From assembly GCA_034096865.1 (NCBI GenBank), contig JAWQFJ010025644.1:2501-28280 (forward strand): 25,780 nucleotides of DNA, given 5' to 3'. The position numbers were made by a program, and so were the translations under genes. The notes beneath the pieces were generated by a model that worked only from the letters and a program-made list of their open reading frames with translations, was not told the origin of the DNA and did not search any database. This document shows positions 16,993 to 25,780 of this stretch, piece after piece (positions within the stretch are counted from its first letter, which is position 1; the number at the start of each line of letters is the position of its first letter). This stretch comes from Theodoxus fluviatilis (lineage: Eukaryota > Mollusca > Gastropoda > Cycloneritida > Neritidae).

Positions 16993-18253
16993 ACACTATT
17001 ATATGATGTACTGCACCCTGGTTACCAATTACAAGTACAACCACCTTGCACCTGTAGCCCATGTTCGTGATATCCTCACACAGCTGCATGCGCTTGTGGG
17101 TGTTGCAGAGGTCAATGTGTTCAGCGAATCGAACAGCTATTTCAGCCAAGAAAACATCTTGCCTTGTCTTGTCTAGTTGCTGCCGCCCGGAATGAAACAT
17201 CTGAACACTCAAACACATGGGGTGAAAGGATTCGATCTTTGAATATAAATATCGAGTTCCTCTGGGGCATGCGATAGCACACTAGATCTAGGAGCTATTG
17301 TGTCTTGCTTGGTATGCTTTCCTGTGTTTCTTGCAGCCATTTGTGACAAGGGAAACGGTTTCAATGGGAAGGTTGCACAAGTCACATCTATTTGAGTATT
17401 CATCTGGGTAATAGAGGGTCATCAGACTGTTGCACTGTAGTAGATGAGTTCTGCCCCTGATTATATTGTTGAGAATGTGTCCAGCTTTAGGTTGTCAAGA
17501 AAGGCTGTGGAGAGCTTGATGTCAGCCGCAGTTGCCTTCCTTACAAGTATGCTTCGCGATACCTTCTCCCTCCAAGCAGCCTTGTGTTGCTCGAGCTTGT
17601 TCATTTTTATTGCATGATAAACTGTTTTGGAGTCGTCGGTCTCCGCTCGGGTGTCATCATCTGCTGTAATGGGCATCGTGTATCTGGGTCTGTTTCGTCG
17701 TTTCTCCAGCTGTACATTTTCTCGTATGCGTCATTCATTTACATGGATCTAGTGAGACCGTGGCCAGCAAACGCGAGAGCACCTCAGCTTTTTCCCCATG
17801 TTGCTTTCCTTATGCCCTCCCGACGTGTTTCCAACATGGAAAGATGCGGCGATTGTTTGTTTTTTCTGCATATGCTGTGCCAGGGATGCATGAGTTGTGT
17901 GTTTGACTTGGCTGTCATTGCTGTTGTGTCCTGTCAGTCCCAGCCTCCATCTGATTTAGAACAAACCATGAAATCACGGTTTGAAGATGCGTTCAGCTTG
18001 GACCACTTCAGCACATGTTTGGCTGTTTCATCTTCCATTTCACCCAGATATTTTACAGCGAATGTCAAGTTGGAGAACTAAAACATCAGCCTTGATAAGC
18101 ACATGGTGTTAACTGCTTCCAGCTTTGCCGTGACTAGCAGTGGGGCTGAGACAATCTTTTGGATGGTGGCTTTAAATTTCTCCATCATTTTGGCTCTGCT
18201 CAGTGGAGGCAGTGTTGCTAATATTAATGTCGTATCCAAAGTAGGTGTATATC
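16993..18253 (-). pseudogene. RLE-type LINE, thumb to endonuclease (right arm)
   Basis: Mirror of 11136-12396 with the same stops and the same Leu in place of the zinc-finger His. Confidence 0.75.
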
Positions 18254-19191
18254 ACCTCCCTCCACACTCACTCACACAATTCTCTAATTCTTCCTGTTTT
18301 CGCGTCTAGGGTTATCACTCGTGGAGGGCGGAATAATTAATTATCTCACTCTCTCTCACGTTCGCATGATGTGACACATTATTCATCAAATATTTTCATA
18401 AATCAGACATAATCATGAGTGAAATCAAATTCAATGCAATATGTATGAAAATATTAATCAACTCTGTCAGTCTACTCTCTGTGACTGAAAAGTATAGGAT
18501 TAATTTCACTGACCCAAAGCCGAAGTTGACCTCGATTTCTAACAAGTTCAAGCAGATAGGCGACGATGATTCTCGAATTTTACACCGACGAAAACTTCTG
18601 CCCAACAACGATGTCCACTCAGAAATGGGCATTCACAAGTATACACTCTCTCTCTCAAGGCTACACCTCGAAATAAGAGGATAGAAAGGCCATACACACC
18701 TGTGGGGTTCACCCACGCACATGTGTACCCCTACTGACACAGGTTTAACACTCAGCAAGCGCTCAGTGTCAAATGATGAAAACACTCCATACGAGGAAAC
18801 TTGGTGTCATAATCCGACAAAGCTGGACCTTCATTGATAGAGGACACTGTTCTTCTTAATACAACCGTTCAGATGGTCAAGGGCGGACTTGAATAATTTA
18901 TCTAACGTGTTTCACCTTAACACAAAGCTGCTCGAAATGCGTCTGCTCATGACGACATTCTCAGAGTCAACTGATTTACATTTTTCCGACGTTTTCAACT
19001 CGAGAGTTACTCACAGCGCATGCGCCACCATCTCCAACCAATCAAATCATTGTTGCATCACTGATAATTTTAGAAACAGCCGGTTCAACCCGGTCTCAAA
19101 GTGCAAGGCCCAGGCTTGTTCCCGCCAAAACATCAATCACGAATGCCTTAAACAATACATACACAATGGAATAAAGGCTAAACCGTAACAC
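18254..19191. mobile_element. Unidentified insertion (right arm)
   Basis: Mirror of 10198-11135. The last 105 bases (about 19086-19180) differ from the left arm at five positions, the densest difference in the arms. On plus, aataaagg lies close before the end ccgtaaca. Confidence 0.5.
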
Positions 19192-20267
19192 TGTGGGATT
19201 ACTCTTATAAGTGCACGTGTTTCGGCGTTAATTGTGTAGTGAGGAGTATTTTGCCAGTTTCTTCATCCTCGTATCACCTGTTTCCTGATCTTCTTCTCTG
19301 CAAGATCCCATGTTTTTAATGTTTTACCTCCATGCCTGATAAGAGCGTAAATTCCTCTGTCTTTTGCAGATTTTCTGCAAGTTGCTCTTCTGTGGCTGCT
19401 ATGACACAGCTATCATCTGCATATTCTTGTTCCGGGTTGGGGAGGGATGCGCTGATGTAGGGATGCTCGACCCACCAATGCCATTTGTCGCTCCCTTGCT
19501 GGAAGACAATAACGCTCAAAGGACATCCTTGAATGATCCATGTTTCTCTCTGAATTGATTTTGTCAGGCCATGTTTCGTCTCTACTTGGAAGTAAGAGTC
19601 TCCGTGCGTGTGTGTCCTTTCCTGTGTCAACAAATGTTTTCGGATGTTTTTCGTCTACCATTTCCTTGATCATAGTATCGAGGTCGATGCTTCCAAAGTC
19701 ATCCCTGATATCAAAGAACGCCACATAGAGCTTGGACGACGAAAAAAGGAAATCAGCGATGCTTGACTGGAGAGAGAAAACGTGTTCTCAAAGGCCAGTG
19801 CATGTCATTCATCCTTTCTGGCGGTTGGAGAGTATCTTAGTCCCTACGATCCACGGCATGTGGCGGTTGATGTGCAGCTTTATGAACAGCTTGTATGAAG
19901 CAAGCAGAAGAGAGATGGACCGCCAGTCGTCCACAACAGTGGGATTGCCACCTTGTTTGGAGATCAGCGTCACAATGCCGTGCTTCCAATCTGTGGGGAC
20001 TTTTCCACTCATCAGAAATACGTTGGAGATGGCTGTGAAGACTGGGGAGAGCTTTCTTTCGTGTTGTGTTATCCCATCATAGCTGAATCCGTCAGCGCCT
20101 AGTACTGCCCGTCTTGGTAGGCTATTTATGGCTGTCAGGACTTCTTCATTGGTGAATGGGTCGGTGGAAGGGTCCATTCCGGTGAAGGGGTGCGGGTTTC
20201 TGCCCAGGGCGTCTCTGATGGTGCAGAGTGCAGTTTGCGTTGACACTTTCCAGCAAACCACTGCTTG
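19192..20267 (-). pseudogene. RLE-type LINE, reverse transcriptase part (right arm)
   Basis: Mirror of 9122-10197, with the same frame breaks and the same YADD box. Confidence 0.8.
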
Positions 20268-20271
20268 ATAT

Positions 20272-20797
20272 TGTTGCGGTATGGTGGTCTCTAACTTGCG
20301 GTCCGTCCCAGCTCGCGCCAGGAAAGTAGAAGCAGGACTTCGGCGGGAGTTTTCTACATGAAGATCTTTATTCCATCATGCGTACAGCGATGGCGAATGC
20401 GCTTTCAAAGGCGCCAACAGCTCCACAAGCTCTCACTTGCTCACAATAACGACTTCATCCATCTCTGCTCCAAGAACAAATCAGGACAGACTCTTACCTC
20501 TCTTCATAGGCCAGAGTCATCACGGTTCGACTTATCCCTACACCCATGATGCCACTACTTCTCCCAGCAATCACTCCCAACGATAACACGCCGAAACGCC
20601 ACGTCCTTCTAGCGTGCCATATTTTTCCCTAACTGTCGTCGTCGCAGTCATACGTCACTTTTCATTATTACGTCATCGTCACTAAAAACCGTCCGTCTCA
20701 GTCCAATCTGCTCTGTTGGAAGGACAGGGAAAGTTCCCGAACTGCGGCATTTCCCATTATATTTGCATCCGCAGGCATTTCACATTATTCCGCAACA
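20272..20797 (-). mobile_element. Solo LTR (right arm)
   Basis: Mirror of 8592-9117, flanked by the same ATAT duplication. Confidence 0.8.
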
Positions 20798-21414
20798 ATA
20801 TCTTCGATGTCGATAGTACAAGTCTCTTGTCGGGAGACACGGCGGGCATGTTCACTTACATCGATGGCTTCATTCTGGTTCTCTCTCCATAGTCGAGTCA
20901 GTTCGTGCTTGCTGATTATAGACTCGTCCGCCGCATGCTTTTTTTTCCCTTCTGATTCAGGTGTGTCTCCGTGATCTCGTGCTCTTATGTGCCTCATGAC
21001 GTAAATGAAGATCCAATCGCTTACGTCACTCAGCATGAACTCATTGATGGTGAGATACGCGTTCGACGAGCATGGAACATCTGAAGATAACATTTCGGGC
21101 ACAACGATGGGAAAGCAGTTCAGCACACGCATGATACATTTAAACAGTGGGAGACTAATGGCAGTTCCATTTGGTTTTGAAACATGAAACTGTCCGTCAC
21201 CATAGAGAGTGTCATGCACACCGTTGAAAAGTGCAATCCACTTTTCGGGGTTGGGATGATTAAACGAGCGGCTCACACACATCGGAGTCGTAGCGATCGT
21301 CTGTCGGAACATTTGTTTGCTCTTTTCAAATCCAGTCCATTCACTCGCGGAGCATGTTTCCAGATTTCGCGCACATGAATTAGCTCCGAAGAGGTCAAAT
21401 TGGACAGCGTTCAT
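20785..21414 (-). CDS. Intact 209-codon ORF of unknown function (right-arm copy)
   Basis: Mirror of 7975-8604. The predicted protein is identical over all 209 residues, including the LTR-derived last codons. Identity between the arms is not evidence of selection, since the surrounding non-coding DNA is equally identical. Confidence 0.45.
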   Translation of the reverse strand: MNAVQFDLFGANSCARNLETCSASEWTGFEKSKQMFRQTIATTPMCVSRSFNHPNPEKWIALFNGVHDTLYGDGQFHVSKPNGTAISLPLFKCIMRVLNCFPIVVPEMLSSDVPCSSNAYLTINEFMLSDVSDWIFIYVMRHIRARDHGDTPESEGKKKHAADESIISKHELTRLWRENQNEAIDVSEHARRVSRQETCTIDIEDIVAE

Positions 21415-21415
21415 A

Positions 21416-21487
21416 GCATTTTAGTTCACTAGAGACTTTGCCTACCGGCGAAAGTGTCTCTAGCCCAGTTGACATCACGTGATGGAA
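21416..21487 (-). repeat. Hairpin module, copy 2 (right arm)
   Basis: Mirror of 7902-7973; the hairpin is at 21429-21463. Confidence 0.6.
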
Positions 21488-21664
21488 GGTTTTCGTCCGA
21501 AATATGCAAATGGAGGTCACGCGAGAGGATTGTGGGATAGCCGATCTGCTCCCTGACATATGTCGTTAAAGTATTTCTATTTCGCTCAAAGCTCTTAACT
21601 TACTCTGGTTGATGCAATAAACAAGCGATTATTCGATAAAATAAAATGTGTTGTGTTGTGATGG

Positions 21665-21896
21665 AAACAAGTTTTGACATCTATAGATCTTGGAATTCTT
21701 CTGTTTCGTCTAAGACATGTTTTGGCATTAATAACACAGCACTCTCCTTCTTGAAATCATATATCTCAGAACGTAGGCAGACTGTCTTGATCCAGGGTAT
21801 TGCTTCTGAACCTGCCCCGCTAAAATACGGAGTCCCACAGGGCTCGTTTCTGGGTCCTCTGCTGTTTCTACTGTACAGCCAACCACTTCCCAACGT
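21665..21896 (+). pseudogene. L2/CR1-like LINE, RT middle part (right arm)
   Basis: Mirror of 7493-7724. The GVPQG box is coded at 21829-21843. Confidence 0.85.
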
Positions 21897-22775
21897 AATG
21901 AGCGACTTTTTTGGAAATTATCTCCCTTGCCGCCGCTTGGCGGCGCGTCGGCTCCAAGGGGCTTGGTTGGTACACAGGACAAGTTCTTTCGCTTAGATTA
22001 GACCTGAGTGTTCGAGGTTTTTTAATTGTTTTCTTGCTGTCGCTTTCAAATCTGTTCACAGTACTAGGCTGGCTGGTTTACTTAGATGTGATTTTTTTAA
22101 TGCGTGCTAGCTGATATTAGGTTTAGAGCTTGAATTTTCAATGATATTACGCTTACAACTCCAGTGTTCGAACCAATGAAAACCACGGAAAGAGATGGCC
22201 GTTTCGTTCCTTGCATCTCATTGGCCAGCTTGTCATGAGGTCAGCCTGATCACGCGCTGACCTCATGACAGTTGTAAGCGCAAAAGCGAGTTGTAAGCGT
22301 AATATCATTGAAAATTCAAGCTCTAAACCTAATATCAGTTAGCACGCATTAAAAATAATCACATCTATGCTTACAACTCGCTTTTGCGCTTACAACTGTC
22401 ATGAGGTCAGCGCGTGATCACGGGCTGACCTCATGACAAGCTGGCCAATGAGATGCAAGGAACGAAACGGCCATCTCTTTCCGTGGTTTTCATTGGTTCG
22501 AACACTGGAGTTGTAAGCGTAATATCATTGAAAATTCAAGCTCTAAACCTAATATCAGCTAGCACGCATTAAAAAAAAAATCACATCTAAGTAAACCAGC
22601 CAGCCTAGTACTGTGAACAGATTTGAAAGCGACAGCAAGAAAACAATTAAAAAACCTCGAACACTCAGGTCTAATCTAAGCGAAAGAACTTGTCCTGTGT
22701 ACCAACCAAGCCCCTTGGAGCCGACGCGCCGCCAAGCGGCGGCAAGGGAGATAATTTCCAAAAAAGTCGCTCATT
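21897..22775. mobile_element. Foldback MITE, 879 bp (right arm)
   Basis: Mirror of 6614-7492. The two T/A runs inside it (7 and 10 bases) keep the same lengths in both big arms. It differs from the left copy at two bases (pairs of 7383 and 7389). There the right copy agrees with the MITE's own opposite arm, so the change probably arose in the left copy. Confidence 0.85.
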
Positions 22776-23851
22776 GACGGTCATTCATTCTCTCACAGTG
22801 TATTTGCCGATGACACGCAACTCTACAACTCCACTCATCCCAGTCAAATCCAACCTCTTGTCTCTGCAAGTGAACTTTGTATTTCTGATGAGAAACAGTG
22901 GATGACCCAAAACAAACTCAAACTTAATAATTCAAAGACCGAAGCTCTCCTGGTTGGCGGTAGAGGCAAATTCGATCAGGCCCTGAAACTAACCATAGGT
23001 CAGAGTGAGATAGAACTTAAGTGTCATGTTCGATGATGACCTTTCTATGAGAGTTCAGGTGAACAAAGTTTGCCAGTTAGCTTACTACGAGTTAAGGAAA
23101 ATTAGCACTATTCGTCACTATCTTTCACAACAGGCCACTCAAACCCTTGTCACTTCCCTTGGTCTGTCCCGTCTTGATTATGGAAATTCTCTTCTTGCTG
23201 GCATTCCTGACACTCTGCTAAACAAACTGCAAAAAGTCCAAAACACTGCTGTTAGATTAGTTTTTAGATGTCCCAAGAGAACTCCCACATCCAAACTCCT
23301 TCGTGCACTGCATTGGCTCCCCGTCGCTCAGAGGATAGAGTACAAGCTAGCCACTATGTGTTTCAACTTCTTCAATCAAACTGCACCACACGCACTTAAA
23401 TAAATTCTCACTGTCTACACCCCCGCTAGAAATAACCGCTCAGCTGCAGACACCAAAACGTTAAATGTCCTCCGTCGCAAAAAGAAAACCCAAGGACAGC
23501 GAGCTTTTTCTTACATCGGCCCTGTAACGTGGAATAGCCTACCTTTCCCTGTCCATCACTCTGATTCCATGTCCCAGTTCAAAACCTCCCTTAAGACACA
23601 CCCCTTCCAGTCAGTCTTTCCTGACGAGCAGTGAGGTGCTTCACAAGGCGCCTCTTTTATGTTTCGTGCTTTGTTTATTGCCTGCTATGTTAATTAATTG
23701 TATTGTATTTCACTCTTCTTTTATTTCAACTGTACAGTGTACGAGTGTTGGAATGCTTTGTATGAATGTGGACTTTTCATTGTAAACGCCATGAGCTTTA
23801 CTATTAGGGAAGGTATGTGCGTACAAGTAATCTGTATTATTATTATTATTT
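22776..23851 (+). pseudogene. L2/CR1-like LINE, 3' half (right arm)
   Basis: Mirror of 5538-6613. FADD is coded at 22803-22814, the in-frame stop is at 23401-23403, the genuine C-terminus is near 23634 and the ATT tail is at 23834-23851. Two differences from the left arm (23272, 23283): one is silent, the other gives RCPKRT in place of RCSKRT. Confidence 0.85.
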
Positions 23852-25706
23852 TATCTGAATGATTTCTGTAAAATGTGGAGAAAAAATAGTATCAGAACGA
23901 ACTATTTTTGGCGCATTGCTGTAACGCGAAGGGTCAAGTCTGTTACGGATTCATTGCGAACTGTGCCAGAGTCACCACTGACTCGGGTTCACAAAATGCG
24001 TTCATAGAAGCCACACTTTGGCGCGTCGTCGCCATGTTGTTAAGCTGAGAGTGAGCGTGAGCTGCCTGATGTTGCCTCTCTGTAAAGCCGCATGGAGGGC
24101 GTGATTGAGCCTTGAACTCACAGACTTAGTTGTCGGATGCAGAACCCTACTCGGCGCTGAATTTTCGACCTCATCCAGGACGGATGTGAGGAGCACTAGC
24201 AGCAGACAGGTGGGGAGCTGATTCAGCCGTCCTTGCCCATATATATATATTTATTTACTTGTCCATGGAACGGCAACATTTTTTTCAGCAAAACAAGGAT
24301 TCAAATAACGTTTCTACCTACCTAACCTTCTCCCTCCCCCCTCCAAACCCTCACCACGTTTTAAATATAAATTTTATTTGTGAAGAATCCAAGAGATTTG
24401 CATTGACAATATATACAGTGATACCATTGTCATGGGGGAAAAACACATCAGACGAATATATGTTGAAGAGCAGCTCCAAAAAACAAACAGCTTCTCAACA
24501 GAAAAAGGACATGTATGTTTACCATCAACATCATAAGGCAAAGAAGCCATTTTAAGTATAATAGTACACTTTCATTCCTCATAACTCATAACTAATAACT
24601 CATATCATTTTAATAATCCATAAGGAAATTAAATTGGTCAACAGCATACATGGGTCATTAATGATCATAAAAGTTATATTAAACTCCGAAAAAACATGGT
24701 AATGAAAGCAAGTAATATGTATGACTACAATGCCCTTTTACTTGCACACAGCATGACACACCAACAGATACATACATGCATACATACATACATACATACA
24801 TACATACATACATACATACATACATACATACATTCATACTAAGCTAAATAGTTATACATGCTAGTGTCAACACCAACACACACCGTGCCAAAATGACCAA
24901 AAATAAATCCACTATGACCTTAAATCTAACATAAATAATTTCTGTTAAAAAAGCATCACTGATAGTCTGTGGCCAGAACAATGGCTCGGTTGCTGTTAAA
25001 ATATCTGACAACGGAATAAATGACAGAACGCCGAAAACGCTCTGTTCGGCACGGAGGCATGAGAAATCTTCCATTCCGTGTGATGCGGAGATCCATCAGT
25101 GCGCCGTGAAGGGGATGCCATGAATCGAGCAGAATAGCTCTGGACGTACTGGCAACCTCCTCAACATGGTATTGGCAATTATGCAGATCAGCATTTGTTT
25201 AAAACCAAGTGCATTCAGTAAAATACCTTTTTTCAGCTCAACTGTTGTATAAGGACAGTTTTTACCTACCTGCTTACCCCTTTTTTTTGCCATTTTACCT
25301 GAAAGAAACATTTATTTTGCCTGATTGCCGACAAGTCAAACATGTACGCCAAATCTCGATCTTGTCGAAAAAAGTCATGCTCTTCCTTTGGTTGCAGTGG
25401 CTCCACATGTTTACTGTCGCGCGAGGAAATGTGTGTGCAGAAGGTATGGGTGGATGGATGGAGATCTACGACCTACTGGCCTTTGAAGGCTATTTAAAGG
25501 CATTGATAAAGAAAATTCAGACTTCGTTAGAAAGACAGCAAGTGAAGTCACGATGTCCCTTATGCTCGGCTTCCTACGAACTGCGTAGGGATATACGACG
25601 CGTCTATTATTTTCCCCCAGTTTTCCGGGGTGGGTGGGGTATGTGGGGGATGGTGTGCCGACTGTCGTTCAGCGATCCTGGCAGCCCCATACCCAGTTGT
25701 CTCCCC
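23852..25706. other. AT-rich unassigned segment, outer part of right arm
   Basis: Mirror of 3684-5537. A 1-base indel near 24578 shifts the pairing sum from 29389 to 29390. No gene is called. Confidence 0.5.
24770..24838. repeat. (ACAT)n microsatellite, right arm
   Basis: Mirror of 4552-4620 with the same interruption. Confidence 0.95.
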
Positions 25707-25780
25707 TCCCATTCTAGTCCACTAGAGACTTCGCCTGCCGGCGAAAGAGTCTCTAGCACAGTTCGTATCACTTGATGGAA
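25707..25780 (-). repeat. Hairpin module, copy 1 (right arm), at the window edge
   Basis: Mirror of 3610-3683; the hairpin is at 25722-25756. The module ends (ttccatca on minus) exactly at the last base of the window. Confidence 0.6.

Larger units (their letters stand above)
14737..25780 (-). repeat. Right arm of the giant inverted repeat
   Basis: Reverse complement of the left arm; it runs to the final base of the window. In the central RLE relic the right arm has the better coding sequence (ESNLAWDHERK) where the left has paired frameshifts. In the patch 19086-19180 it differs from the left arm at five bases. Confidence 0.97.

Noticed and set aside
3610..25780. CRISPR array or prokaryotic-type system
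   Set aside because: No regularly spaced short repeats with unique spacers. The exon structure, SINEs and LINEs are those of an animal genome.

Overview
The window looks like nuclear DNA of an animal, most likely a mollusc or another lophotrochozoan. The reasons are a phase 1-1 exon coding for one Ig-like domain, many long simple repeats (GA, TG, AATG, ATGT, GACA/GGCA), and a dense, decayed population of non-LTR retrotransposons, SINEs, a foldback MITE and a solo LTR. The mollusc assignment is inference from the style of the repeats. Nothing bacterial is seen, and there is no operon or intact host gene.

Layout: 1-3609 is single-copy flank. It holds the Ig exon (79-330), intron-like sequence, a LINE C-terminal fragment bracketed by GA tracts (about 1013-1644, minus), a diverged 41-bp minisatellite (1790-1952), a 10-bp GC-rich minisatellite of about 70 units (1990-2680), an AATG tract, and about 0.7 kb with a small inverted repeat and a tRNA-like piece.

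From 3610 to the last base the window is one giant inverted repeat: left arm 3610-14652, an 84-bp asymmetric spacer 14653-14736, right arm 14737-25780. Positions pair as x and 29389-x (29390-x outside an indel near 4812). The arms are about 11 kb and, where I compared them, nearly identical. Even the TG, ATGT and poly-A/T tracts have the same length. Most differences I found fall in two tight clusters. The window stops inside the right arm, so the true outer end is unknown.

One arm, from outside to centre, holds: a hairpin module; about 1.85 kb of unrecognised AT-rich DNA with an ATGT tract; an L2/CR1-like LINE fragment split by an 879-bp foldback MITE; a second hairpin module; an intact 209-codon ORF of unknown function whose end is cut by a 526-bp solo LTR with an ATAT target duplication; a decayed LINE with a C-terminal restriction-like endonuclease (RLE), split by an unidentified insertion of about 940 bp and by a tRNA-derived SINE; a diverged two-unit repeat; TG and GACA/GGCA tracts; and, at the centre, the C-terminal endonuclease part of a second RLE-type element with an internal 51-bp repeat.

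These parts are nested mobile-element insertions, not a working pathway. The points most worth following are the palindrome itself (real duplication or assembly fold-back), the clustered arm differences, the multi-level foldback MITE and the intact orphan ORF.
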